From: Siphonodentalium dalli
Taxonomy: Eukaryota; Mollusca; Scaphopoda; Gadilida; Siphonodentaliidae
Direction: 5' to 3'
Length of the DNA stretch: 64,000 bases
Assembly (NCBI GenBank): GCA_032622095.1
Contig: CP136061.1
Location: forward strand, 51,781,762-51,845,761
The position numbers and the translations under genes are program-made. The notes under the pieces are model-generated. The model was not told the DNA's origin. It searched no databases and saw nothing but the letters and a program-made list of their open reading frames with translations. Numbering within the stretch: position 1 is the stretch's first letter; each line of letters begins with the position of its first letter. Positions 1-13,100 of the stretch are shown here, piece by piece.

Positions 1-157
1 CGTTCTTCTTTCCGAAACTGATGACGTTTCGATGTAATTATGAGGCTGCAGTTATGAGCTGTCGCGCGTTCACTGAGAAATAATTGCAACTAGCCACGTG
101 GGCGCCGACCAATCGGAATGCTGGATTTAGTGATGACCACACTTAGTATGTAAAAAT

Positions 158-805
158 ACATATATAAACCGGAAAATAACGAACCGTCATACATATATAA
201 ACCGTAGAATAACGAGTCATCATACATATATAAACCGGAAAATAACCAACCGTCATACATATATAAACCGGAAAATAACGAACAATCGTACATATATAAA
301 CCGTAGCATAACGAGTCATGATACATATATAAACCGTAGAATAACGAGTCATCATACATATATAAACCGTAGCATAACGAGTCATCATACATATATAAAC
401 CGTAGAATAACGAGTCATCATACATATATAAACAGTAAAATAACCAACCGTCATACATATATAAACCGGAAAATAACGAACAATCGTCCATATATAAACC
501 GTATATTAACGAGTCATGATACATATATAAACCGTAGAATAACGAGTCATCATACATATATAAACCGGAAAACAACCAACCGTCATACATATATAAACCG
601 GAAAATAACGAACAATCGTACATATATAAACCGTAGAATAACGAGTCATCATACATATATAAACCGGAAAATAACGAACCGTCATACATATATAAACCGG
701 AAAATAACGAACAATCGTACATATATAAACAGTAGAATAACGAACCATCATACATATACAAACCAGAAAAGAACGAAGCATCATACATAATAAACCGTAA
801 AATAT
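158..805. repeat. 33-bp minisatellite with TATATAAA in each unit
   Basis: About 20 tandem units of 33 bp. Each contains the stretch CATACATATATAAACCG followed by a more variable AAAATAACGA part. The unit length is a multiple of three and has no stop on the minus strand, so long minus-strand reading frames (for example 90-815, an 11-residue repeat of the type MYDxSLFxGLY) are open in more than one frame. That is expected from the repeat and is not good evidence for a protein. The array lies upstream of the first visible exon of gene 1, so it is probably intronic. Confidence 0.9.
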
Positions 806-1088
806 GTCTGTGCACAATTCATCGATTATATTTAATTTATAAATTAGTATACATGTAGACTGCGCAATGTGATATTGCCAGCCATAGTACGATACAATGC
901 GATCACTCAAATCAGCTTACATATTGAACTTAGCATCCATCGGACGCCTAAATACAGAACCATTTCCCCACTTATACGAACGTTCCAATTATTTCTTTCG
1001 ACTGGATTCTGCCCTAACAACGAAGGCCCAAATGATCGCAAAAAAACACATGTTTTCTGTCTTCATATTTAAGCAACTTCTCTTGTAG
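806..1088 (+). other. Intron remainder of gene 1 upstream of exon a
   Basis: No exon was recognised here. The stretch ends in a pyrimidine-rich acceptor, CAACTTCTCTTGTAG, at 1074-1088, directly before the SDR exon. The preceding exon, which should carry the NNAG and catalytic serine region of a 15-PGDH, is not visible in 1-1088 and must lie upstream of the window. Confidence 0.5.
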
Positions 1089-1165
1089 GTTATACACCAT
1101 TTTTGGAGTTTCCGGTTTATTCAGCTACCAAGGCTGGTGTTATAGGATTTACCCGATCGCTAGCT
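1089..1165 (+). CDS. HPGD-like: Gene 1, exon a: 15-PGDH-like SDR, catalytic Tyr-Lys exon (partial gene)
   Basis: This 77-nt exon lies between a TTGTAG acceptor and a GTAAGTATTC donor. After two bases that finish a split codon it reads YTPFLEFPVYSATKAG and then VIGFTRSLA. YSATK is the catalytic Tyr-x3-Lys of classical SDRs (Tyr codon 1118-1120, Lys codon 1130-1132). The following GFTRSLA matches the conserved GFTRS stretch of 15-hydroxyprostaglandin dehydrogenase, an NAD-dependent cytosolic enzyme that oxidises the 15-hydroxyl of prostaglandins. The exon ends in phase 0, matching the next exon at 17707. Upstream exons with the nucleotide-binding domain are outside the window. The substrate of this paralogue is unknown. 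The last 18 nt of this exon are copied into every unit of the adjoining minisatellite. Confidence 0.88.
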
Positions 1166-1853
1166 GTAAGTATTCGATATACATTGACATACGTTTACCC
1201 GGTCGCTAGCTGTAAGTATTCGATATACATGGACATACGTTTACCCGGTCGCTAGCTGTAAGTATTCAATATACATGGACATACGTTTACCCGGTCGCTA
1301 GCTGTAAGTATTCGATATACATGGACATACGTTTACCCGGTCGCTAGCTGTAAGTATTCGATATACATGGACATACGATACGTTTACCCGGTCGCTAGCT
1401 GTAAGTATTCGATATACATGGACATACGTTTACCCGGTCGCTAGCTGTAAGTATTCGATATACATGGACATACGTTTACCAGGTCGCTAGCTGTGAGTAT
1501 TCAATATACATGGACATATGTTTACCCGGTCGCTAGCTGTGAGTATTCGATATACATGAACATACGTTTACCCGGTCGCTAGCTGTAAGTATTCGATATA
1601 CATGGACATATGTTTACCCGGTCGCTAGCTGTAAGTGTTCGATATACATGGACATACGTTTACCCGGTCGCTAGCTGTAAGTATTTGATATACATGGACA
1701 TACGTTTACCAGGTCGCTAGCTGTAAGTATTCGATATACATGGACATACGTTTACCCGGTCGCTAGCTGTAAGTGTTCGATATACATGGACATACGTTTA
1801 CCCGGTCGCTAGCTGTAAGTATTCGATATACATGGACATACGTTTACCCGGTA
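1148..1853 (+). repeat. 46-bp splice-donor minisatellite, block A
   Basis: About 15 units. The unit is TTTACCCGGTCGCTAGCT (exon-derived) followed by GTAAGTATTCGATATACATG and GACATACG (intron-derived). The first copy is the real exon end and donor of gene 1 at 1148-1193, with two base differences in the exon part (ATTTACCCGATC against GTTTACCCGGTC). At least one unit has a 5-bp ATACG insertion (near 1375). Confidence 0.95.
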
Positions 1854-2990
1854 TTCGTTTTATGGTTTATGGCAATTATGCCAAAGGGGATGTCAGGAAT
1901 GATAACTTATTGGCAAGGTCCGCAAGCACCACACCGACACACCGAGCAGGCAGATAAAAACCCGCGTGATGCATCGACTGGTAACCGGAAGGCGTGAACC
2001 CACGGCTATCTAAAAGTCAACAAAAACAGTTAGGATAGTAGAACGGTTGATTATTCATCGGTTATGTGAAGTTTTAATTATGCGATAATAGTATAAGGCA
2101 TATACATGTATATATTGAGTATACAGAGAAGTTACACACCCACAGTTACACAAATATAGATAAAGGTCATCGTAGCATGCATTGGATGAGTATATATACC
2201 TGTAGTTCCCGATAAATATAGCTAAAGGTCATCGTAGTGTGCATTAGATGAGAATATATACATGTATAGTTCCTGATAACTATAGTTAAAGGTCATCGTA
2301 GTATATTAGATGTATGGATATTGTTTGCAAATTCCCAAATATATGTTTATGCCGTATATTACCACATTTCCATCCATAGTTATGATGCATAGTCACCCTC
2401 CCCATTTATGTATGATGTATACGACGCCCATCTTACAGTTATCATGTATATCACTCCTTTCCCATTTCATAGTTAAGTTCTATGCCAACATGTTAACGTG
2501 TATGTCAGATATGATAATTTGGGCAAACTATATATAGTTGAAGGTTATCGTCTCTTATTGGACGAGCAGTTACTCATAATATCGTTAAGGGTTATCGTTG
2601 CCCATAGGATTGAAATTGTTAGTAAATTCATAAATATATGGATAGAGTTAAATGGTTTCCATAGATGCATACATACAGCAACAGTTTATCACTGTCAGAT
2701 ATTATATATTTTGATTTTATAAACCTTATTATAAATGGCACACCTTTTCTGGTGGTATGTTTATGTATATGTTTATTGTTATGCAGTGTTTGACTATCAG
2801 TATATCCTGATGGTTTTGGAGGACAAATAATTAACCCATTTTGGAAAATGTTTACTAAGACCATGTCCAAAAGATAGCATTTATAAAGTTGGGATCGAAA
2901 AAACTATACCAGCAAAGAGTTCTCAAGAGCGTAACTCTGGTATAACAGACATCAAATACAGCCTGTTTGTGTGATAGGTTTCGGTATGGA
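1854..2990. repeat. 1.1-kb unique spacer inside the array, copy 1
   Basis: This non-minisatellite segment interrupts the 46-bp array. It has no convincing coding region; the short frames in it are not SDR-like. It contains three imperfect copies of a unit of about 65 bp built around AAAGGTCATCGTAG (2160-2310). An almost identical copy lies at 9005-10140. Confidence 0.9.
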
Positions 2991-5900
2991 CATAAGATAC
3001 GTTTACCCGGTCGCTAGCTGTAAGTATTCGATATACATGGACATACGTTTACCCGGTCGCTAGCTGTGAGTATTGAATACACATGGACATACGTTTACCC
3101 GGTCGCTAGCTGTAAGTGTTCGATATACATGGACATGTGTTTACCCGGTCGCTAGATGCAAGTATTCGATATACATGGACATACGTTTACCCGGTCGCTA
3201 GATGCAAGTATTCGATATACATGGACATGCGTTTACCCGGTCGCTAGCTGTAAGTGTTCGATATACATGGACATACGTTTACCCGGTCGCTAGCTGTAAG
3301 TATTCAATATACATGGACATACGTTTACCAGGTCGCTAGCTGTAAGTATTCAATATACATGGACATACGTTTACCCGGTCGCTAGTTGTAAGTATTCGAT
3401 ATACATTGACATACGTTTACCCGGTCGCTAGCTGTAAGTATTCGATATACATGGACATACGTTTAACCGGTCGCTAGCTGTGAGTATTCGATATACATGG
3501 ACATACGTTTACCCGGTCGCTAGCTGTAAGTATTCGATATACATGGACATACGTTTACCCGGTCGTTAGCTGTAAGTATTCGATATACATGGACATACGT
3601 TTACCCGGTCGCTAGCTGTAAGTATTCGATATACATGGACATACGTTTACCCGGTCGCTAGCTGTAAGTATTCGATATATATGGACATACGTTTACCCAG
3701 TCGCTAGCTGTAAGTATTCGATATACATGGTCATGCATTTATCCGTTCGCTAGCTGTAAGTATTCGATATACATGGACATACGTTTACCCGGTCGCTAGC
3801 TGTAAGTATTCGATATACATGGACATACGTTTACCCGGTCGCTAGCTGTAAGTATTCGATATACATGGACATGTGTTTACCCGGTCGCTAGCTGCACGTA
3901 TTCGATATACATGGACATACGTTTACCCGGTCGCTAGCTGTAAGTATTCGATATACATTGTCATACGTTTACCCGGTCGCTAGATGTAAGTATTCGATAT
4001 ACATGGACATACGTTTACCCGGTCGCTAGCTGCAAGTATTCGATATACATGGTCATACGTTTACCCGGTCGCTAGCTGCAAGTATTCAATATACATGGAC
4101 ATACGTTTACCCGGTCGCTAGCTGTAAGTATTCGATATACATGGACATACGTTTACCCGGTCGCTAGCTGTAAGTATTCGATATACATGGACATACGTTT
4201 ACCCGGTCGCTAGCTGTAAGTATTCGATATATATGGACATACGTTTACCCGGACGCTAGCTGTAAGTATTCGATATACATGGACATACGTTTACCAGGTC
4301 GCTAGCTGCACGTATTCGATATACATGGACATACGTTTACCCGGTCGCTAGCTGTAAGTATTCGATATACATGGACATACGTTTACCCGGTCGCTAGCTG
4401 TAAGTATTCGATATACATGGACATTCGTTTACCCGGTCGCTAGCTGCACGTATTCGATATACATGGACATACGTTTACCCGGTCGCTAGCTGTAAGTATT
4501 CGATATACATGGACATACGTTTACCCGGTCGCTAGCTGTAAGTATTCGATATACATGGACATACGTTTACCCGGTCGCTAGCTGTAAGTATTCGATATAC
4601 ATGGACATACGTTTACCCGGTCGCTAGCTCTAAGTATTCGATATTCATGGACATACGTTTACCCGGTCGCTAGCGTAAGTATTCGATATACATGGACATA
4701 CGTGTACCAGGTCGCTAGCTGTAAGTATTCGATATACATGGACATACGTTTACCCGGTCGCTAGCTGTGAGTATTCGATATACATGGACATACGTTTACC
4801 CGGTCGCTAGCTGTGAGTATTGAATACACATGGACATACGTTTACCCGGTCGCTAGCTGTACGTGTTCGATATACATGGACATGCGTTTACCCGGTCGCT
4901 AGATGCAAGTATTCGATATACATGGACATACGTTTACCCGGTCGCTAGATGCAAGTATTCGATATACATGGACATGCGTTTACCCGGTCGCTAGCTGTAA
5001 GTGTTCGATATACATGGACATACGTTTACCCGGTCGCTAGCTGTAAGTATTCAATATACATGGACATACGATACGTTTATCCGGTCGCTAGCTGTAAGTA
5101 TTCAATATACATGGACATACGTTTACCCGGTCGCTAGCTGTAAGTATTCGATATACATTGACATACGTTTACCCGGTCGCTAGCTGTAAGTATTCGATAT
5201 ACATGGACATACGTTTAACCGGTCGCTAGCTGTGAGTATTCGATATACATGGACATACGTTTACCCGGTCGCTAGCTGTAAGTATTCGATATACATGGAC
5301 ATACGTTTACCCGGTCGTTAGCTGTAAGTATTCGATATACATGGACATAAGTTTACCCGGTCGCTAGCTGTAAGTATTCGATATACATGGACATACGTTT
5401 AACCGGTCGCTAGCTGTGAGTATTCGATATACATGGACATACGTTTACCCGGTCGCTAGCGTAAGTATTCGATATACATGGACATACGTGTACCAGGTCG
5501 CTAGCTGTAAGTATTCGATATACATGGACATACGTTTACCCGGTCGCTAGCTGTGAGTATTCGATATACATGGACATACGTTTACCCGGTCGCTAGCTGT
5601 GAGTATTGAATACACATGGACATACGTTTACCCGGTCGCTAGCTGTACGTGTTCGATATACATGGACATGCGTTTACCCGGTCGCTAGATGCAAGTATTC
5701 GATATACATGGACATACGTTTACCCGGTCGCTAGATGCAAGTATTCGATATACATGGACATGCGTTTACCCGGTCGCTAGCTGTAAGTGTTCGATATACA
5801 TGGACATACGTTTACCCGGTCGCTAGCTGTAAGTATTCAATATACATGGACATACGATACGTTTATCCGGTCGCTAGCTGTAAGTATTCAATATACATGG

Positions 5901-8900
5901 ACATACGTTTACCCGGTCGCTAGCTGTAAGTATTCGATATACATTGACATACGTTTACCCGGTCGCTAGCTGTAAGTATTCGATATACATGGACATACGT
6001 TTAACCGGTCGCTAGCTGTGAGTATTCGATATACATGGACATACGTTTACCCGGTCGCTAGCTGTAAGTATTCGATATACATGGACATACGTTTACCCGG
6101 TCGTTAGCTGTAAGTATTCGATATACATGGACATAAGTTTACCCGGTCGCTAGCTGTAAGTATTCGATATACACGGACATACGTTTACCCGGTCGCTAGC
6201 TGTAAGTATTCGATATACATTGACATACGTTTACCCGGTCGCTAGCTGTAAGTATTGAATACACATGGACATGCGTTTACCCGGTCGCTAGCTGTAAGTA
6301 TTCGATATACATGGACATACGTTTACCCGGTCGCTAGCTGTAAGTATTCGATATATATGGACATACGTTTACCCAGTCGCTAGCTGTAAGTATTCGATAT
6401 ACATGGTCATGCGTTTATCCGTTCGCTAGCTGTAAGTATTCGATATACATGGACTTACGTTTACCCGGTCGCTAGCTGTAAGTATTCGATATACATGGAC
6501 ATACGTTTACCCGGTCGCTAGCTGTAAGTATTCGATATACATGGACATGTGTTTACCCGGTCGCTAGCTGTAAGTATTCGATATACATGGACATACGTTT
6601 ACCCGGTCGCTAGCTGTGAGTATTCGATATACATGGAAATACGTTTAACCGGTCGCTAGATGTAAGTATTCGATATACATGGACATACGTTTACGCGGTC
6701 GCTAGCTGTAAGTATTCGATATACATTGTCATACGTTTACCCGGTCGCTAGATGTAAGTATTCGATATACATGGACATACGTTTACCCGGTCGCTAGCTG
6801 CAAGTATTCGATATACATGGTCATACGTTTACCCGGTCGCTAGCTGCAAGTATTCAATATACATGGACATACGTTTACCCGGTCGCTAGCTGTAAGTATT
6901 CGATATACATGGACATACGTTTACCCGGTCGCTAGCTGTAAGTATTCGATATACATGGACATACGTTTACCCGGTCGCTAGCTGTAAGTATTCGATATAT
7001 ATGGACATACGTTTACCCGGACGCTAGCTGTAAGTATTCGATATACATGGACATACGTTTACCAGGTCGCTAGCTGCACGTATTCGATATACATGGACAT
7101 ACGTTTACCCGGTCGCTAGCTGTAAGTATTCGATATACATGGACATACGTTTACCCGGTCGCTAGCTGTAAGTATTCGATATACATGGACATACGTTTAC
7201 CCGGTCGCTAGCTGCACGTATTCGATATACATGGACATACGTTTACCCGGTCGCTAGCTGTAAGTATTCGATATACATGGACATACGTTTACCCGGTCGC
7301 TAGCTGTAAGTATTCGATATACATGGACATACGTTTACCCGGTCGCTAGCTCTAAGTATTCGATATTCATGGACATACGTTTACCCGGTCGCTAGCGTAA
7401 GTATTCGATATACATGGACATACGTGTACCAGGTCGCTAGCTGTAAGTATTCGATATACATGGACATACGTTTACCCGGTCGCTAGCTGTGAGTATTCGA
7501 TATACATGGACATACGTTTACCCGGTCGCTAGCTGTGAGTATTGAATACACATGGACATACGTTTACCCGGTCGCTAGCTGTACGTGTTCGATATACATG
7601 GACATGCGTTTACCCGGTCGCTAGATGCAAGTATTCGATATACATGGACATACGTTTACCCGGTCGCTAGATGCAAGTATTCGATATACATGGACATGCG
7701 TTTACCCGGTCGCTAGCTGTAAGTGTTCGATATACATGGACATACGATACGTTTATCCGGTCGCTAGCTGTAAGTATTCAATATACATGGACATACGTTT
7801 ACCCGGTCGCTAGCTGTAAGTATTCGATATACATGGACATACGTTTACCCGGTCGCTAGCTGTAAGTATTCGATATACATGGACATACGTTTAACCGGTC
7901 GCTAGCTGTGAGTATTCGATATACATGGACATACGTTTACCCGGTCGCTAGCTGTAAGTATTCGATATACATGGACATACGTTTACCCGGTCGTTAGCTG
8001 TAAGTATTCGATATACATGGACATAAGTTTACCCGGTCGCTAGCTGTAAGTATTCGATATACACGGACATACGTTTACCCGGTCGCTAGCTGTAAGTATT
8101 CGATATACATTGACATACGTTTACCCGGTCGCTAGCTGTAAGTATTGAATACACATGGACATGCGTTTACCCGGTCGCTAGCTGTAAGTATTCGATATAC
8201 ATGGACATACGTTTACCCGGTCGCTAGCTGTAAGTATTCGATATATATGGACATACGTTTACCCAGTCGCTAGCTGTAAGTATTCGATATACATGGTCAT
8301 GCGTTTATCCGTTCGCTAGCTGTAAGTATTCGATATACATGGACTTACGTTTACCCGGTCGCTAGCTGTAAGTATTCGATATACATGGACATACGTTTAC
8401 CCGGTCGCTAGCTGTAAGTATTCGATATACATGGACATGTGTTTACCCGGTCGCTAGCTGTAAGTATTCGATATACATGGACATACGTTTACCCGGTCGC
8501 TAGCTGTGAGTATTCGATATACATGGAAATACGTTTAACCGGTCGCTAGATGTAAGTATTCGATATACATGGACATACGTTTACCCGGTCGCTAGCTGTA
8601 AGTATTCGATATACATTGTCATACGTTTACCCGGTCGCTAGATGTAAGTATTCGATATACATGGACATACGTTTACCCGGTCGCTAGCTGCAAGTATTCG
8701 ATATACATGGTCATACGTTTACCCGGTCGCTAGCTGCAAGTATTCAATATACATGGACATACGTTTACCCGGTCGCTAGCTGTAAGTATTCGATATACAT
8801 GGACATACGTTTACCCGGTCGCTAGCTGTAAGTATTCGATATACATGGACATACGTTTACCCGGTCGCTAGCTGTAAGTATTCGATATATATGGACATAC

Positions 8901-9001
8901 GTTTACCCGGTCGCTAGCTGTAAGTGTTCGATATACATGGACATACGTTTACCCGGTCGCTAGCTGTAAGTATTCGATATACATGGACATACGTTTACCC
9001 G
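2991..9001 (+). repeat. 46-bp splice-donor minisatellite, block B
   Basis: About 130 units of the same 46-bp repeat in the same orientation. Most carry CTGTAAGTATTC. Variants with GTGAGT, GCAAGT, GCACGT and the donor-killing CTCTAAGT recur in the same order at several places. For example, the block at 4949-5183 is repeated at 5735-5969, 786 bp away. Marker variants such as ATCCGTTCGCTAG recur near 3740, 6420 and 8305. This shows higher-order duplication of multi-unit segments. Confidence 0.95.
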
Positions 9002-10137
9002 GTATTCGTTTTATGGTTTATGGCAATTATGCCAAAGGGGATGTCAGGAATGATAACTTATTGGCAAGGTCCGCAAGCACCACACCGACACACCGAGCAG
9101 GCAGATAAAAACCCGCGTGATGCATCGACTGGTAACCGGAAGGCGTGAACCCACGGCTATCTAAAAGTCAACAAAAACAGTTAGGATAGTAGAACGGTTG
9201 ATTATTCATCGGTTATGTGAAGTTTTAATTATGCGATAATAGTATAAGGCATATACATGTATATATTGAGTATACAGAGAAGTTACACACCCACAGTTAC
9301 ACAAATATAGATAAAGGTCATCGTAGCATGCATTGGATGAGTATATATACCTGTAGTTCCCGATAAATATAGATAAAGGTCATCGTAGTGTGCATTAGAT
9401 GAGAATATATACATGTATAGTTCCTGATAAATATAGTTAAAGGTCATCGTAGTATATTAGATGTATGGATATTGTTTGCAAATTCCCAAATATATGTTTA
9501 TGCCGTATATTACCACATTTCCATCCATAGTTATGATGCATAGTCACCCTCCCCATTTATGTATGATGTATACGACGCCCATCTTACAGTTATCATGTAT
9601 ATCACTCCTTTCCCATTTCATAGTTAAGTTCTATGCCAACATGTTAACGTGTATGTCAGATATGATAATTTGGGCAAACTATATATAGTTGAAGGTTATC
9701 GTCTCTTATTGGACGAGCAGTTACTCATAATATCGTTAAGGGTTATCGTTGCCCATAGGATGAAAATTGTTAGTAAATTCATAAATATATGGATAGAGTT
9801 AAATGGTTTCCATAGATGCATACATACAGCAACAGTTTATCGCTGTCAGATATTATATATTTTGATTTTATAAACCTTATTATAAATGGCACACCTTTTC
9901 TGGTGGTATGTTTATGTATATGTTTATTGTTATGCAGTGTTTGACTATCAGTATATCCTGATGGTTTTGGAGGACAAATAATTAACCCATTTTGGAAAAT
10001 GTTTACTAAGACCATGTCCAAAAGATAGCATTTATAAAGTTGGGATCGAAAAAACTATACCAGCAAAGAGTTCTCAAGAGCGTAACTCTGGTATAACAGA
10101 CATCAAATACAGCCTGTTTGTGTGATAGGTTTCGGTA
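9002..10137. repeat. 1.1-kb unique spacer inside the array, copy 2
   Basis: Near-identical to 1854-2990, with only a handful of substitutions seen by eye (for example GATTGAAATT against GATGAAAATT, and ATCACTGTC against ATCGCTGTC). The offset is 7151 bp, so one event duplicated at least the spacer with an array segment. No gene is recognised in it. Confidence 0.9.
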
Positions 10138-13100
10138 TGGACATACGATACGTTTACCCGGTCGCTAGCTGTAAGTATTCGATATACATGGACATACGTT
10201 TACCCGGTCGCTAGCTGTGAGTATTGAATACACATGGACATACGTTTACCCGGTCGCTAGCTGTAAGTGTTCGATATACATGGACATGCGTTTACCCGGT
10301 CGCTAGATGCAAGTATTCGATATACATGGACATACGTTTACCCGGTCGCTAGATGCAAGTATTCGATATACATGGACATGCGTTTACCCGGTCGCTAGCT
10401 GTAAGTGTTCGATATACATGGACATACGTTTACCCGGTCGCTAGCTGTAAGTATTCAATATACATGGACATACGTTTACCAGGTCGCTAGCTGTAAGTAT
10501 TCAATATACATGGACATACGTTTACCCGGTCGCTAGCTGTAAGTATTCGATATACATTGACATACGTTTACCCGGTCGCTAGCTGTAAGTATTCGATATA
10601 CATGGACATACGTTTAACCGGTCGCTAGCTGTGAGTATTCGATATACATGGACATACGTTTACCCGGTCGCTAGCTGTAAGTATTCGATATACATGGACA
10701 TACGTTTACCCTGTCGTTAGCTGTAAGTATTCGATATACATGGACATACGTTTACCGGGTCGCTAGCTGTAAGTATTCGATATACACGGACATACGTTTA
10801 CCCGGTCGCTAGCTGTAATTATTCGATATACATTGACATACGTTTACCCGGTCGCTAGCTGTAAGTATTGAATACACATGGACATGCGTTTACCCGGTCG
10901 CTAGCTGTAAGTATTCGATATACATGGACATACGTTTACCCGGTCGCTAGCTGTAAGTATTCGATATATATGGACATATGTTTACCCAGTCGCTAGCTGT
11001 AAGTATTCGATATACATGGTCATGCGTTTATCCGTTCGCTAGCTGTAAGTATTCGATATACATGGACATACGTTTACCCGGTCGCTAGCTGTAAGTATTC
11101 GATATACATGGACATACGTTTACCCGGTCGCTAGCTGTAAGTATTCGATATACATGGACATGTGTTTACCCGGTCGCTAGCTGTAAGTATTCGATATACA
11201 TGGACATACGTTTACCCGGTCGCTAGCTGTGAGTATTCGATATACATGGAAATACGTTTAACCGGTCGCTAGCTGCACGTATTCGATATACATGGACATA
11301 CGTTTACCCGGTCGCTAGCTGTAAGTATTCGATATACATGGACATACGTTTACCCGGTCGCTAGCTGAAAGTATTCGATATACATGGACATACGTTTACC
11401 CGGTCGCTAGCTGCACGTATTCGATATACATGGACATACGTTTACCCGGTCGCTAGCTGTAAGTATTCGATATACATGGACATACGTTTACCCGGTCGCT
11501 AGCTGTAAGTATTCGATATACATGGACATACGTTTACCCGGTCGCTAGCTCTAAGTATTCGATATTCATGGACATACGTTTACCCGGTCGCTAGCGTAAG
11601 TATTCGATATACATGGACATACGTGTACCAGGTCGCTAGCTGTAAGTATTCGATATACATGGACATACGTTTACCCGGTCGCTAGCTGTGAGTATTCGAT
11701 ATACATGGACATACCTTTACCCGGTCGCTAGCTGTGAGTATTGAATACACATGGACATACGTTTACCCGGTCGCTAGCTGTAAGTATTCGATATACATGG
11801 ACATACGTTTACCCGGTCGCTAGATGCAAGTATTCGATATACATGGACATGCGTTTACCCGGTCGCTAGCTGTAAGTGTTCGATATACATGGACATACGT
11901 TTACCCGGTCGCTAGCTGTAAGTATTCGATATACATTGACATACGTTTACCCGGTCGCTAGCTGTAAGTATTCAATATACATGGACATACGTTTACCAGG
12001 TCGCTAGCTGTAAGTATTCAATATACATGGACATACGTTTACCCGGTCGCTAGCTGTAAGTATTCGATATACATTGACATACGTTTACCCGGTCGCTAGC
12101 TGTAAGTATTCGATATACATGGACATACGTTTAACCGGTCGCTAGCTGTGAGTATTCGATATACATGGACATACGTTTACCCGGTCGCTAGCTGTAAGTA
12201 TTCGATATACATGGACATACGTTTACCCGGTCGTTAGCTGTAAGTATTCGATATACATGGACATACGTTTACCCGGTCGCTAGCTGTAAGTATTCGATAT
12301 ACACGGACATACGTTTACCCGGTCGCTAGCTGTAAGTATTCGATATACATTGACATACGTTTACCCGGTCGCTAGCTGTAAGTATTGAATACACATGGAC
12401 ATGCGTTTACCCGGTCGCTAGCTGTAAGTATTCGATATACATGGACATACGTTTACCCGGTCGCTAGCTGTAAGTATTCGATATATATGGACATACGTTT
12501 ACCCAGTCGCTAGCTGTAAGTATTCGATATACATGGTCATGCGTTTATCCGTTCGCTAGCTGTAAGTATTCGATATACATGGACATACGTTTACCCGGTC
12601 GCTAGCTGTAAGTATTCGATATACATGGACATACGTTTACCCGGTCGCTAGCTGTAAGTATTCGATATACATGGACATGTGTTTACCCGGTCGCTAGCTG
12701 TAAGTATTCGATATACATGGACATACGTTTACCCGGTCGCTAGCTGTGAGTATTCGATATACATGGAAATACGTTTAACCGGTCGCTAGATGTAAGTATT
12801 CGATATACATGGACATACGTTTACCCGGTCGCTAGCTGTAAGTATTCGATATACATTGTCATACGTTTACCCGGTCGCTAGATGTAAGTATTCGATATAC
12901 ATGGACATACGTTTACCCGGTCGCTAGCTGCAAGTATTCGATATACATGGTCATACGTTTACCCGGTCGCTAGCTGCAAGTATTCAATATACATGGACAT
13001 ACGTTTACCCGGTCGCTAGCTGTAAGTATTCGATATACATGGACATACGTTTACCCGGTCGCTAGCTGTAAGTATTCGATATACATGGACATACGTTTAC

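Noticed and set aside
90-815. 241-residue minus-strand frame with about 20 copies of an 11-residue MYDxSLFxGLY repeat
   Set aside because: The 33-bp unit is a multiple of three and lacks minus-strand stops in more than one frame, so long frames are automatic. No promoter, splice site or non-repeat domain accompanies it.
4949-7859. Short frames of the type FTRSLAVSIRYTWTYVYP within the 46-bp array
   Set aside because: 46 bp is not a multiple of three, so the frame rotates and soon meets a stop. FTRSLA is only the copied exon end, not an independent protein.
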